Below, piece after piece: positions 9,130 to 20,083 of a DNA stretch of 64,000 nt. A model generated the notes under the pieces. It was not told where the DNA came from, searched no databases, and saw only the letters and a list, made by a program, of their open reading frames with translations. Source of the DNA: Chelativorans xinjiangensis (lineage in GTDB: Bacteria; Pseudomonadota; Alphaproteobacteria; Rhizobiales; Rhizobiaceae); contig NZ_WQNH01000005.1 of NCBI RefSeq assembly GCF_009812055.1, forward strand, positions 139,310 to 203,309, read 5' to 3'. How positions within the stretch are numbered: the first letter of the stretch is position 1; every line of letters starts with the position of its first letter. Position numbers and translations under genes: made by a program.

Positions 9130-10380
9130 ATGGCCGCCGGCAGCAAGCAACGCCGAAAAAGCGCCGACCCGGAAGGGCGGCTCGCCGACAACATCGTCTT
9201 TTTCGCCCGCGCCCTGCGCAAGGCGGGCCTGCGCGTCGGGCCCGGCGCCGTCACCGATGCCATCGAGGCCGTGCTGGCGGCCGGCATCGGCACGCGCGAG
9301 GACTTCTACTGGACGCTGCACGCCGTCCTCGTGAAGCGGCACGAGGACCACGCCGTCTTCGACGAGGCCTTCCGCCTGTTCTGGCGCTCGCGCGAATTGA
9401 TCGAGAAGATGCTGGCCATGTTCTCGCCGGTCGCCCCGGACCGGGCCGAGAAAGAGAAGCCGCGCGCCGGCGAGACCCGTGCCGGCGAAGCCTTCCGCAA
9501 CGAGCGCCGCGACCCGCTCGCGCGCAACGAGGAGATCGAACTTGACGCGCGCCTCTCGCTGTCGGCCAACGAGGTGCTGCGCCACAAGGATTTCGCGCAG
9601 ATGACGACCGAGGAGCTTTCGGCAGCGCGGCAGGCGATGGCCGCACTCGTCATGCCGCACGACCTCGTCGCCACCCGCCGCCTCCGTCCCGACCCGCGCG
9701 GCGGGCGGATCGACCCGCGCGCCATGATGCGCTTCGGCTTGCGCACCGGCGGCGACCTCATCCTGCCGCGCTTCCGCAGCCCGCGCCGGGTGCATCCGCC
9801 GCTCGTCGTCCTTGCCGACATCTCCGGCTCCATGAGCCAGTACACGCGCGTCTTCCTGCATTTCCTGCACGCGCTGACGGAAAAGCGCCGACGCGTGCAC
9901 TCCTTCGTCTTCGGCACGAGGCTCACGAACCTGACACGCCAATTGCGTCACCGCGACCCCGACGAGGCGCTGGCCGAATGCGCGAATGCTGTGCCCGACT
10001 GGTCCGGCGGCACGCGCATCGGCGAGGCGCTTCTCACCTTCAACCGTCTGTGGTCGCGCCGCGTGCTCGGGCAGGGGGCGACGGTGCTCCTGATCACCGA
10101 CGGGCTGGAGCGCGACGATATCGAGACGCTCTCCCACGAGATGGAGCGGTTGCACAAATCCTGCCGCCGCCTCATCTGGCTCAATCCGCTCCTGCGCTTC
10201 GAGGGCTTCGAGGCCCGGGCGCGCGGCGTCAGGGCCATGCTGCCGCACGTCGACGAGTTCCGCCCGGTCCATACGCTGGAAGCGCTGGAGGACCTGTGCC
10301 GGGCGCTCTCCGCCCCGCCGCCGCGCGGGCGCATGGGAGCTATGACGGTCGAGGGTCTTGGCAACCGCCTGCCTGCGTGA
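9130..10380 (+). CDS. CoxE-like VWA domain-containing protein
   Basis: 416 aa. The N-terminal ~200 residues are helical and charged. The C-terminal VWA domain starts near 224 with the metal-ion adhesion motif DISGSMS (230-236). Later metal-site contributors WSGGTRIGEA and TDGLERDD follow. It is the expected partner of the preceding MoxR ATPase and corresponds to CoxE in carboxydotrophs, which helps assemble the active site of molybdenum hydroxylases. It is cytoplasmic with no signal peptide. The ATG follows the preceding stop codon by four bases, implying translational coupling. Confidence 0.92.
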   Translation: MAAGSKQRRKSADPEGRLADNIVFFARALRKAGLRVGPGAVTDAIEAVLAAGIGTREDFYWTLHAVLVKRHEDHAVFDEAFRLFWRSRELIEKMLAMFSPVAPDRAEKEKPRAGETRAGEAFRNERRDPLARNEEIELDARLSLSANEVLRHKDFAQMTTEELSAARQAMAALVMPHDLVATRRLRPDPRGGRIDPRAMMRFGLRTGGDLILPRFRSPRRVHPPLVVLADISGSMSQYTRVFLHFLHALTEKRRRVHSFVFGTRLTNLTRQLRHRDPDEALAECANAVPDWSGGTRIGEALLTFNRLWSRRVLGQGATVLLITDGLERDDIETLSHEMERLHKSCRRLIWLNPLLRFEGFEARARGVRAMLPHVDEFRPVHTLEALEDLCRALSAPPPRGRMGAMTVEGLGNRLPA

Positions 10381-10492
10381 CCATATTGGAATGGGTTTAG
10401 GATATGCGGGGATTTCGTGTGGAGATGTCGGCGAGCGGTCCTTCCCACTGCTTCCAGCCCGGTCTCTCAACCGCACTCACAGGAGGCGAAAG

Positions 10493-10831
10493 ATGCTCGA
10501 TCAGACGCAAAGCGGCGAGCCGCTCGACCCGCTGATGACCGCCGAGGACTGGATGAAGGAGGGCCGCGACGTGGCCATCGCCACCGTCGTCGAGACCTGG
10601 GGTTCGGCCCCGCGGCCCGTGGGCAGCCATTTGATCATCGACGGGGAGGGGCATTTCGAGGGCTCCGTCTCCGGCGGCTGCGTCGAGGGTGCCGTGGTGG
10701 CGGAAGCCGCCGACGTTCTTTCCGACGGCAAGCCGCGCATGCTGGAGTTCGGCGTCGCCGACGAGACGGCCTGGCAGGTCGGCCTCTCCTGCGGCGGCCG
10801 CATCAAGGTCTATGTCGAGCGGCTGGGCTGA
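10493..10831 (+). CDS. XdhC/CoxI family protein, N-terminal domain only
   Basis: 112 aa, starting after an AGGAGG site. It contains the XdhC N-terminal motif VVETWGSAPRPVGS and the SGGCVEGAV block with its conserved Cys (about residue 62). The second Cys is in GLSCGGRIKVYVE. XdhC binds Mo-cofactor, guards its sulfuration and hands it to xanthine dehydrogenase-type apoenzymes. The Rossmann half normally fused to this domain is encoded separately by the next gene, three bases away, so this is the two-gene (CoxI/CoxF-like) version. About 110 bp lie between it and the VWA gene. Confidence 0.92.
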   Translation: MLDQTQSGEPLDPLMTAEDWMKEGRDVAIATVVETWGSAPRPVGSHLIIDGEGHFEGSVSGGCVEGAVVAEAADVLSDGKPRMLEFGVADETAWQVGLSCGGRIKVYVERLG

Positions 10832-10834
10832 GCC

Positions 10835-11538
10835 ATGGACCCCTATGCCCTGAAAAAGCTCAATCGATGCCGGCGCGAACGCCGCGCGGCTCTCCTTCTC
10901 ACCAACCTCGACGACGGGCGCGACCGGGTGGTGGTCGAGGGCGATCCCGTTGCCGGGCCGCTGGGCGAGGCGGTGGAGAAGGCGTTCCGCTCCGGCAAGT
11001 CCGGCACGGTTGAGGTCGACGGCCGCACGGTCTTCCTCAACGTGCACCTGCCGCCGCCGCGGCTCGTCATGGTCGGCGCCGTCCACATCAGCCAGGCGCT
11101 GGCGCCGATGGCGCGGATGGCCGGCTTCGACGTCCACATCATCGACCCGCGCACGGCCTTCGCTTCGCCGGAACGCTTTTCCGGCGTTCGGCTCGACGCC
11201 GAATGGCCGGAGGAGGCGCTGGCAAGGAGCCCGCTCGACGCCTATTGCGCGCTCGCCGCACTCACCCACGATCCGAAGATCGACGATCCGGCGTTGACGG
11301 CCGCGCTCGATGCCGGCTGCTTCTATATCGGCGCGCTCGGCAGCCGCAAGACCCACGCAAGGCGCGTCGAGCGGCTAACGGCGGCGGGTGTCCCGTCCTC
11401 CGCGATCGAGCGCATCCACGCGCCCATCGGCCTCGCCATCGGTGCGGCGAGCCCGCCGGAGATCGCCGTCGCGGTGCTGGCGGAAATCATCGAGGCCCTG
11501 CGCTCGCGCGGGCTCGAAGCGCGGAAAGGCGAGGCGGC

Positions 11539-11542
<4 letters not shown>
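10835..11542 (+). CDS. XdhC family protein, Rossmann domain (CoxF-like)
   Basis: 235 aa. It is the C-terminal XdhC Rossmann module: LVMVGAVHISQALAPMARMA (about 79-98) in place of a strict GxGxxG, then IDPRTAFA, YIGALGSRKTHARR and IHAPIGLAIGAASPPEIAV, all characteristic of the family. It complements the preceding N-terminal-domain protein. Its TGA overlaps the GTG start of the next gene (GTGA), so translation of the two is coupled. The role is inferred as Mo-cofactor maturation and insertion. Confidence 0.92.
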
Positions 11543-13152
<1,610 letters not shown>

Positions 13153-13218
13153 TGGCGTTATCGCGAACGGCATCCCTTCGCATCCCCCTCTACCCTTCGA
13201 CAAGGCTCAGGGCAGAAG

Positions 13219-13377
13219 GCAGGGCTATCGCATATAAGTCATTTTTGCCGGCTTCGCCGGAACCCCCACCCTCAATCCCTCCCCTCAAGGGGGAGGGGGG
13301 CGCCGACGCCTCAGAATCCCCCTCCCCCTTGAGGGGAGGGGTGAGGGGTGGGGGTGCCATCAAGGACTCAGAACCCA
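13219..13377. repeat. Family B repeat, copy 1
   Basis: About 160 bp closely matching 20109-20286. Shared landmarks in order are CAGGGCTAT-GCATATA, TTTGCCGGCTTCGCCGG, ACCCCCACCCTCAATCCCT, the inverted CCCCTCCCCCTTGAGGGGAG and GGTGGGGGT-CCATCAAGG. It lies between the molybdopterin fusion gene and a secreted hydrolase, and an in-frame open stretch crosses it, which is why long versions of the hydrolase start should be distrusted. Just left of it (13190-13213) is a CTTCGACAAGGCTCAGGG mini-palindrome. Confidence 0.8.
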
Positions 13378-13415
13378 TATTCGATTGCTCTGGGGCGGAA
13401 GAGGGTGCGGGCCGC

Positions 13416-14297
13416 TTGCGCCGCCATCTCCTCCCAACCCTCCTCTGCCTCATCTCCATCCTCTTCGCCGCCCCCGCCGCGGCCCTCCAACTCGCCCCCT
13501 TCAAGGACCGGCTCTTCACTTACCCCCAAACCCTCGAGACCCGCGACAACGGCGCCTACCGCGTAATCGACTACCGCGAGCTCCGCGACATCAACCAGCG
13601 CGACGCCGTGCCGGAGCGGCAGGTCAAGGGCCGCTACGTCAGCACCGACATCCGCCGTCTGCAGCAGGACCTCGCCGCCGATACGAAGGCCGGCTCCGTG
13701 CGCCATTTCGCCGTTGGCCGTCCCGCCCGTCCGCGCATCATCACCGTCTATCTGCACGGCCAGGGCGGCAACCGGCACCAGGGGGTGAACGACTTCACCT
13801 TCGGCGGCAATTTCAACCGCATAAAGAACCTGATGGGCCGCAACGGCGGGCTCTATCTTTCGCCGGACGTGTCCGATTTCGGCGACAAGGGCGCGGCGGA
13901 GGTGGCCGCGCTCGTCTCCCACTACGCCGCGCGCTCGCCAGAAGCGCCGGTCTTCCTCGCCTGCGGCTCCATGGGAGGGGCGCTGTGCTGGCGGCTTGCC
14001 CGCGACCCGGCGCTGGCGCCGCGGCTGGGCGGCCTTCTGCTTTTGGGCTCCATGTGGGACGACCATTTCATGGGGTCGGAAGCCTTCCGCCGCCGCGTGC
14101 CCCTTTTCATCGCCCACGGCAGCCGCGACACGGTTTTCCCCGTCGAAAGGCAGGAGACCTTCTATCGCGCCATCAGCTCCGCGGCACCCGGCTATCCCCT
14201 CCGCTTCGTGCGTTTCGAGACCGGCTCCCACGGCACGCCCATCCGCATGACCGACTGGCGCGAGACGCTCAACTGGATGCTGTCGGTCAGGCGCTAG
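13416..14297 (+). CDS. Secreted alpha/beta hydrolase
   Basis: About 293 aa. The frame is open from a GTG at 13152, but that leader translates repeat B. The TTG at 13416 instead gives an immediate signal peptide (RRHLLPTLLCLISILFAAPAAA) with GGAAGAGG upstream. The catalytic elements are an HGQGG oxyanion loop (114-118), nucleophile Ser185 in CGSMGGAL, Asp238 in HGSRDTVF and His272 in GSHGTP. It is predicted periplasmic or exported. No sequence feature fixes the substrate; an esterase or acyl hydrolase is likely. It has the same strand as the Mo cluster but is separated from it by the repeat. Confidence 0.8.
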   Translation: MRRHLLPTLLCLISILFAAPAAALQLAPFKDRLFTYPQTLETRDNGAYRVIDYRELRDINQRDAVPERQVKGRYVSTDIRRLQQDLAADTKAGSVRHFAVGRPARPRIITVYLHGQGGNRHQGVNDFTFGGNFNRIKNLMGRNGGLYLSPDVSDFGDKGAAEVAALVSHYAARSPEAPVFLACGSMGGALCWRLARDPALAPRLGGLLLLGSMWDDHFMGSEAFRRRVPLFIAHGSRDTVFPVERQETFYRAISSAAPGYPLRFVRFETGSHGTPIRMTDWRETLNWMLSVRR

Positions 14298-14350
14298 AGG
14301 GGGGTGAATTGAGGTTAGAGCGGGATGAATTCAACCCGGGTCATCCACCG

Positions 14351-14406
14351 CGCGTCATCCCGGACAACCTCCGCCCTGCGGGCTACGGCTTCCGGGATGA
14401 CGCGCG
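14351..14406. repeat. Palindromic repeat, family E (GTCATCCCGG...CCGGGATGAC)
   Basis: Inverted arms CGCGTCATCCCGGA (14351-14364) and TCCGGGATGACGCGCG (14391-14406) enclose a 26-bp loop. It sits between the ends of two convergent genes, where a hairpin could terminate or stabilise either transcript. A related, longer version is at 55593-55712. Confidence 0.7.
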
Positions 14407-14447
14407 GAAGAGGCGAACCAATCTGATCTCGACAGCCTCTACGCCCC

Positions 14448-15488
14448 TTACGGTGTGCTGTAGTAGTCGACCAGCAGTTCCGGATTGACCTCGCCGTCAT
14501 AGGAGGCGTCGGCCTCGTATTTCACCAGCGTGAAGACGCCGGAGCGGAAGAGCCAGGTGCCCGAGGCGGAGGCGTCGCCCAGACCGCGCCACTTGGCGCT
14601 GGAGGTGATCTCCAGCGTGTCCGGGTCGAATTCCGAGTTCACCAGCAGATCGTCGGACGTATAGCCGATAATCCGCATCTCCTCCACGGCCCCCTCCATG
14701 TCGTCGTTCTCATATCGTATGTCGAGCTCCGGCGTGGCGAAGCGCAGCGGCAGAAGCTGCCCGCGCCCGTCGGTCATCAGATAGGCGTGGGTCTCGTTGT
14801 AGGCGCCGACGTTGCAAAAGAAGCGGAACATATGCGCCTCGTGCGGCGGCGTGTCCTCTTCCTCGTAGGCGTAGTTGTAGGGGATCACGTGGTGCTGCGG
14901 CGCTGATGGCGCGTCGGCACCCGTCCGGCACTCATCGCCATAGAGCGTGGCGAAGATTTTCTTGGCCTGTTCGAACAGGATATTGCCTTCCTCTTGCGGC
15001 GGAGCGTCGCCGCAAGCGGTCGGCAAGGCATCGCGCGGCGGGCCGTCGGCGGGCGAAAGATGCGCTTCCTCGATGTGAAGCGGCGTGAAGGGCGTCGTCT
15101 GCACCAGCGGGTCGGCGAGCCTCATCGTGTAGCAGCCGGCGAACACCTGGTCCTCTCCGCTGCCATCCTGCGCCAGGATGGCGACGGGCAGGGCGTAGTA
15201 GACGCTGCCGGCGGCGCCTTCTTGGCTCGCAAGGCCGGCCACCACCTCCACGCTCTCGGTATCCGCGTAGCCGGCGGCGTAGTCCTCCAGCGTCGCGGCC
15301 GGCGGCGTCGAGAAATAGGCGTAGGCGCGCGCATATTCCTTGCGGTTGATGGCGTTATAGAGCGAGCGGACCAGCGCTTCCGGGCTCGACCGGTCGTCCA
15401 GATAGGCGGGATCGGCTGCGGCGGCCGGGGGAGGGCCCGACACTAGCCAGAAAGAGGCCATGGCCGCGGCAAGGGGAAGTGGCTTCAT
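14448..15488 (-). CDS. Secreted hypothetical protein with DUF1176-like C-terminus
   Basis: 346 aa with a signal peptide (MKPLPLAAAMASFWLVSGPPPAAA, cut near residue 25). The N-terminal part starts with a short helical SSPEALVRSLYNAINRKEYARAY module, as in NTF2-like or tetratricopeptide-type stability domains. The C-terminal ~90 residues, with KWRGLGDASASGTWLFRSG and FTLVKYE, resemble the end of DUF1176 proteins, although the usual Cys pair of that family is not evident. Probably periplasmic; function unknown. It is convergent with the secreted hydrolase. Confidence 0.72.
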   Translation of the reverse strand: MKPLPLAAAMASFWLVSGPPPAAAADPAYLDDRSSPEALVRSLYNAINRKEYARAYAYFSTPPAATLEDYAAGYADTESVEVVAGLASQEGAAGSVYYALPVAILAQDGSGEDQVFAGCYTMRLADPLVQTTPFTPLHIEEAHLSPADGPPRDALPTACGDAPPQEEGNILFEQAKKIFATLYGDECRTGADAPSAPQHHVIPYNYAYEEEDTPPHEAHMFRFFCNVGAYNETHAYLMTDGRGQLLPLRFATPELDIRYENDDMEGAVEEMRIIGYTSDDLLVNSEFDPDTLEITSSAKWRGLGDASASGTWLFRSGVFTLVKYEADASYDGEVNPELLVDYYSTP

Positions 15489-15582
15489 GGATGCTGCTCC
15501 GGGTCATGTTTCATCCGTCGGCTCCTCGACCATAGCACGCGCGGCCGGGGTTTGAACCGGCCGGCATGCGAAAGGAGCGAGC

Positions 15583-15628
15583 GGTCTTCCAAAAGCTAAA
15601 ATACATGTGCGGCCGGAAGACCTTTTTT
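15583..15628 (+). terminator. Rho-independent-type hairpin in the leader of the J-like gene
   Basis: Stem arms GGTCTTCC (15583-15590) and GGAAGACC (15615-15622) are perfectly complementary and are followed by TTTTTTAA. The 24-nt loop contains a GGCC core. No rightward gene precedes it within 150 bp, so it either attenuates transcripts entering the gene at 15691 or ends a short untranslated RNA. Confidence 0.5.
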
Positions 15629-15690
15629 AACACCAGCGGCTTAGCCTCAATTCTTGGATCGGTACCTCAACGGGCGGGGATGGAGGTCTC

Positions 15691-16134
15691 ATGGCACCGC
15701 GCGCGCCGCGCGACTTCGCGACTATGCTGGACGAGCTTCTGGCCGAGCACGGCCGCGAGCCGGACCGCGCCCATCTCGTCTCGGTGGACCATCTCTCGGT
15801 CGCCGAGGAACTGCATTCCGGCCGGATCAGGTTTTCGGAGGACATGATCGAGGCGGCCTACCGGACGTTTGCCGATCGTGGACCGGCAAAGCCGGAAGCC
15901 AAAGCCGTGGAGCCGGAGCCCTCCGTCGATCCCGACGACATCGCCCGCGAGCTCGACCTCGGCAAACGGGCAAAGCCGAAGGAGCTCGACCGGCTGCGCC
16001 GCGACTTCGCCTTCCGCAACCATCCCGACCGCGTTCCCGAGCACCTGCGCGCCCGCGCCATCATCCGCATGCAGGTGGCCAACATGCTGATCGATGACGC
16101 CAAGCGCGGCCGCTTCAGGCGTAAAAAGGCATGA
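15691..16134 (+). CDS. J-domain-like conserved hypothetical protein
   Basis: 147 aa, with GGAGG six bases before the ATG. The C-terminal third (about 95-145) reads LDRLRRDFAFRNHPDRVPEH and then a basic helix, LIDDAKRGRFRRKKA. The HPD-like tripeptide and its position after a helix match the loop of DnaJ J-domains, which stimulate Hsp70. Helix I is not convincing, so it is a degenerate or minimal J-like module fused to an acidic N-terminal region. Its last 20 bp overlap the end of the convergent MATE gene. Confidence 0.75.
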   Translation: MAPRAPRDFATMLDELLAEHGREPDRAHLVSVDHLSVAEELHSGRIRFSEDMIEAAYRTFADRGPAKPEAKAVEPEPSVDPDDIARELDLGKRAKPKELDRLRRDFAFRNHPDRVPEHLRARAIIRMQVANMLIDDAKRGRFRRKKA

Positions 16135-17512
16135 GCTTGGCGCGGCCCAGCCAGCGCGAAAGAAGCAGCACCGAGACGACCGCAAGCCCGGTGAACAGCC
16201 CCAGCCAGATGCCGACGCCCTGATAGCCGAACGGGAAGGCGAGGGCGATGCCGAACGGCAGGCCGATACCCCAATAGCCGACGGCCGCATAGACCATCGG
16301 CACCGTGGTATCGTGCAGCCCGCGCAGCATGCCGCTCGCCACCGCCTGCGCCCCGTCGGCGATCTGGAACAGCGCGGCAAGGCCTAAGAAGGTGACCGCC
16401 ATGGCGATGACCGGCTGGTTCTCCGGTGCCTGAAGGTCGAGGAACCCGGCGATCAGCAGCCGCGGTGCCAGAAGCATGAGAAGCGCCATCGCCGCCATGA
16501 AGCTCACCCCCATCACGAAGGCCGTCCAGCCGGCGCGGGTGACGGCATGTGCATTGCGCGCGCCGAAGGCGCGGCCGACGCGCACCGTCACCGCCTGGTT
16601 GAGCCCCAGCGGCACCATGAAGCTGACCGAGGCGATTTGTATCGCGATGGCGTGGGCGGCCAGCGACACGGCGTCGATGAGGCCCATCAGGAAGGCCGCG
16701 GCGTTGAAGATCGACACCTCGAAGGTGAGGATGGCGGCGATCGGCAGGCCGAGCTTCAAAAGCCCCATGAAGCGCGGCCAGTCCGGCCGCCAGAAGCGGC
16801 CGAAGAGCCGGTAGCGGCGGAAATTGCGGTCGAGCGAGACAACCGCGACGAGGCCGCAAAACAACAGGAGGCTCGAAAGCGTCGTGGCGATGCCGGCGCC
16901 GACGATGCCGAGGGCGGGAAACCCCAGGTTGCCGAACATCAGGCACCAGTTGGCCAGGACGTTGAAGCCGACGGCGAGGAAGGCCACCACGAGCGCCCAG
17001 CCCGGCCGCTCGAGCGCCGAGATGAACGAGCGCAGCACGATATAGCCGAAGAAGGGAAGCACCGCCCATTGCAGCGCGCGCATGTAGCTTGCTGCCAGCG
17101 CGGCAAGGTTCGGATCCTGGCCCATGGCAAGCAGGATCGCCTCGCACTGCCAGAGGAAGAGCCAGACCGGCAGCGAGACGGCGATCGCCATCCACAGGCC
17201 CTGGCGCGCCGTGCGCCGCACCTCGCGCAGCGAACGCTGCTTGCGCCCGAGTGCGCTCGCCATCATCGGCGAGGTGGCGGCCAAAAGGCCGATGCCGAAG
17301 ATCACCGGCAGGAAATAAAGATTATGGCCGAGCGTGCCGGCGGCGAGCGCGGCCGGCGACAAGCGTCCCATCATCATGACGTCGGTGACGTTCATGGCAG
17401 TCTGGGCAAGGTTGGTCATGACCATCGGCCAGGCGAGCGCCAGCGTGGCGCGCGCCTCGGCAGGCCAGGAATTGACCGTCGGCGCTCCCGCGCCGGAAGC
17501 CAGCACAGACAT
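16115..17512 (-). CDS. MATE family efflux transporter (NorM-like)
   Basis: 465 aa inner-membrane protein with about 12 hydrophobic helices in two related halves, the MATE architecture. The N-terminus LALAWPMVMTNLAQTAMNVTDVMMMGRLS matches helix 1 of NorM-type Na+/H+-coupled drug exporters. Conserved features include the helix-rich GLLAATSPMMASALGRK stretch and the second-half GLNQAVTVRVGRAFGAR. It exports cationic compounds by antiport in characterised relatives; the substrate here is not predictable. It overlaps the J-like gene end by 20 bp, tail to tail. Confidence 0.93.
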   Translation of the reverse strand: MSVLASGAGAPTVNSWPAEARATLALAWPMVMTNLAQTAMNVTDVMMMGRLSPAALAAGTLGHNLYFLPVIFGIGLLAATSPMMASALGRKQRSLREVRRTARQGLWMAIAVSLPVWLFLWQCEAILLAMGQDPNLAALAASYMRALQWAVLPFFGYIVLRSFISALERPGWALVVAFLAVGFNVLANWCLMFGNLGFPALGIVGAGIATTLSSLLLFCGLVAVVSLDRNFRRYRLFGRFWRPDWPRFMGLLKLGLPIAAILTFEVSIFNAAAFLMGLIDAVSLAAHAIAIQIASVSFMVPLGLNQAVTVRVGRAFGARNAHAVTRAGWTAFVMGVSFMAAMALLMLLAPRLLIAGFLDLQAPENQPVIAMAVTFLGLAALFQIADGAQAVASGMLRGLHDTTVPMVYAAVGYWGIGLPFGIALAFPFGYQGVGIWLGLFTGLAVVSVLLLSRWLGRAKLMPFYA

Positions 17513-17745
17513 GACCCGGACTTTCCCGTGGATGGCTGCCGCCGTTCGTGCCGCGGCAAAAAAAGGGGCGCAATTCGCCCGCTTTTATCGGTTTCCGGCA
17601 AGCAAACAAGTCAATTTCTGTTGTGCCAGCATGCTGTTCGATTGATGGGTCGGGCGACCACCGGGCGTTGGCGCGGCACGTTTGCTCGCTTATAATGGCG
17701 TTCTCCCCCGGGCGTCCGCCCGCCTTTAACCACCGGAGAAACCCC

Positions 17746-18795
17746 ATGGAAAAGCGCCGCCTTGGCCGCACCGATCTCCTCGTCTCGAAAATCTGTCTCG
17801 GCACCATGACCTGGGGCGAGCAGAACACGGAGGCCGAGGGCCACGCCCAGATGGACTACGCCTTCGAGAAGGGCGTGAACTTCCTCGACACGGCCGAGCT
17901 CTACCCCATTCCGCCCAAGGCGGAGACGCAAGGGGCGACGGAGCGCATCATCGGCACCTGGATGAAGGCGCGCGGCAACCGCGACAGGATCGTGCTGGCC
18001 TCCAAGGTGGTGGGCCGCACGGCGAACCCGTGGTTCCGCGGCGGACGGTCCTCGAAGCTGGTGCGCGCCGACATCATGGACGCCATCGATAAATCGCTGG
18101 AGAGGCTGAAGACGGAGTACATCGACCTCTACCAGATCCACTGGCCGGACCGGTCGATCCCCTGGGGCTCCAACCCCACGCGGGTGACGGGGACGGCCGA
18201 GCGCCATGCCGACGAGACGCCGATCGAAGAGACGCTGGCCGTCTTCGACGACCTGGTAAAAGCCGGCAAGATCCGTCATCTCGGCCTGTCTAACGAGAGC
18301 TCGTGGGGCCTCATGCGCTTCATCGCCGGGGCGGAGAAGGGCGTGGGCCCGCGCATCGCCTCGCTGCAGAACGCCTACAACCTCGTCAACCGCACCTTCG
18401 AGGTGAACCTCGCCGAGGCATGCGCGCGCGAGGACGTGAGCCTGCTTGCCTATTCGCCGCTCGCGCAGGGGTACCTGACCGGCAAATACGACCACGGCGC
18501 GCTGCCCAAGGGCTCGCGCAAAGAGCTCTTCGACCGGCTGCAGCGCTACGAGAAGCCGGGGGCGGCCAAAACCTTCCTCGCCTATAACGAACTCGCCCGC
18601 TCCTTCGGCCTGACGCCGGCCACCTTCGCCAACGCCTTCGTCGCTTCCAGGCCCTTCCTGACCGCCAACATCATCGGCGCCACCACCATGGCGCAGCTCA
18701 AGGAGGCGGTAGCCTCGGCCGACGTCGCCTGGACGGAGGAGATGCAGGCGGCAGTCGATGCCCTGCACCAGAAGACGGGCAATCCCTGTCCGTAG
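17746..18795 (+). CDS. Aldo/keto reductase (Tas-like)
   Basis: 349 aa NADP(H)-dependent oxidoreductase with a TIM-barrel fold. The catalytic tetrad is readable: Asp48 and Tyr53 in FLDTAELYP, Lys87 in LASKV and His132 in YQIHWPD. The long insert after the Tyr and the WPDR sequence match the Tas subgroup. The start [10 protein letters not shown] at 17746 follows a CGGAGAA site; upstream codons are not family-like. It is cytoplasmic and stands as a single gene, divergent from the MATE gene. The physiological carbonyl substrate is unknown. Confidence 0.93.
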   Translation: MEKRRLGRTDLLVSKICLGTMTWGEQNTEAEGHAQMDYAFEKGVNFLDTAELYPIPPKAETQGATERIIGTWMKARGNRDRIVLASKVVGRTANPWFRGGRSSKLVRADIMDAIDKSLERLKTEYIDLYQIHWPDRSIPWGSNPTRVTGTAERHADETPIEETLAVFDDLVKAGKIRHLGLSNESSWGLMRFIAGAEKGVGPRIASLQNAYNLVNRTFEVNLAEACAREDVSLLAYSPLAQGYLTGKYDHGALPKGSRKELFDRLQRYEKPGAAKTFLAYNELARSFGLTPATFANAFVASRPFLTANIIGATTMAQLKEAVASADVAWTEEMQAAVDALHQKTGNPCP

Positions 18796-19129
18796 GGCAG
18801 GTGCTTGCAAGGTGAATTTGGTCGGGGATCGCGCTGGCACTCCGTCGCGCGCCCCCTCTGTCCTGACGGACATCTCCCCCGCAAGGGGGGAGATCGGCCG
18901 GCCGCTTGATCCGGCGCTTTTCCTGCAACATCGGCGATTGGCGAAACCGTCCACGACGGCCAATCTCCCCCCTCGCGGGGGAGATGTCCGGCAGGACAGA
19001 GGGGGGCGCGAAGGGGCGCTTTCTCCTCCTCCCTATAGCCGTTTCCCCCCACCCATGTCGGAAACCCTCTCCCTCCTTCGTCCTCGGTGCATTGAAGCCG
19101 GCGGACGCCGGAGGAAGAGGGAGACCGAA
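18796..19129. repeat. Intergenic region filled by a family A repeat (inverted pair)
   Basis: A complete copy with arms at 18848-18894 and 18963-19019 (CTCTGTCCTGACGGACATCT versus its inverse containing GTCCGGCAGGACAGAGGGG). The left arm carries one change, CTGACGG for CTGCCGG. The rest of the gap holds only the leader of the next gene, with GAGGAAGAGGGAG before its GTG start. No open frame in the gap looks coding. Confidence 0.8.
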
Positions 19130-20083
19130 GTGATCAGGAACACGCTCATCGCCATCACGATCGCCACCGCGGCCTTCGCCGCCGTGCCCGCCATTGCACC
19201 CGCCGAGGAGGGAAAGACCACCATGGAAAGACAAGCCATCAAGCCGGAGCCCGCCAGGAGCGGCCATGTCGAGGCCAACGGCGTCAACTACTATTACGAA
19301 GTCCACGGGAAGGGCGAGCCGCTCCTGCTGCTCCATGGCGGGCTTGGAACGCTCGACATGTTCGGCCCCGTTCTGCCGGCGCTCGCCGCCGGCCGCGAGG
19401 TCATCGCCGTCGACCTGCACGGCCACGGCCGCACCCGGCTCGGCGACCGCGAGATCGACCTGATCGACATCGGCGACGACCTGGCCGTGGTGATCGAGGA
19501 GCTCGGCTACGAAAAGGTCGACGTCCTGGGCTATTCCTTCGGCGGCGGCGCCGGCTTCCGCCTTGCCGTCCAGCACCCTGAGATGGTGCGCCGGCTGGCG
19601 CTGGTCTCGGCCGGCTTCGCCCAGGACGGCTTCTATCCCGAGATGCTGCCGCAGCAGGCTCAGGTGGGCGCCGGGATGGCCGAGATGATGAAGGATACGC
19701 CGATGTACCAGTCCTACGCGGCGGTGGCGCCCGACGTCTCGGAGTTCCCGAAGCTGCTCGACAATATGGGCGCGCTCATGCGCAAGCCCTACAACTGGGC
19801 CGAGGACGTGAAGACGCTGAAAATGCCGGTGATGCTGGTCTTCGGCGACAGCGACATGTACCGCCCCGAGCACATCGTCGCGTTCTACCAGCTTCTGGGC
19901 GGCGGCTTGAGGGATGCCGGCTGGATGCGCGAGAACATGTCGCAGAACCGGCTGGCCATCATCCCCAACCGCACGCATTACGACATCTTCTTCGGCCCCG
20001 AAATCGTCGCCACGGTCCAGCCCTTCCTCAACGGCGAGACGGACGTGAAGAGCTGGGCCGATCATGTGGAGGAGGGGCGGTAA
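19130..20083 (+). CDS. Exported alpha/beta fold hydrolase
   Basis: 317 aa starting with GTG after a purine-rich ribosome site. The signal peptide is NTLIAITIATAAFAAVPAIAPA. The alpha/beta hydrolase core has LLLLHGGLGTLDMF (oxyanion), nucleophile Ser136 in LGYSFGGG, Asp in VFGDSDMY and His in PNRTHYDIFF. The order and spacing match haloperoxidase/esterase-like family members. An internal Met (MERQ, residue 32) could be an alternative cytoplasmic start. Substrate unknown. It lies between repeats A and B. Confidence 0.87.
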   Translation: MIRNTLIAITIATAAFAAVPAIAPAEEGKTTMERQAIKPEPARSGHVEANGVNYYYEVHGKGEPLLLLHGGLGTLDMFGPVLPALAAGREVIAVDLHGHGRTRLGDREIDLIDIGDDLAVVIEELGYEKVDVLGYSFGGGAGFRLAVQHPEMVRRLALVSAGFAQDGFYPEMLPQQAQVGAGMAEMMKDTPMYQSYAAVAPDVSEFPKLLDNMGALMRKPYNWAEDVKTLKMPVMLVFGDSDMYRPEHIVAFYQLLGGGLRDAGWMRENMSQNRLAIIPNRTHYDIFFGPEIVATVQPFLNGETDVKSWADHVEEGR

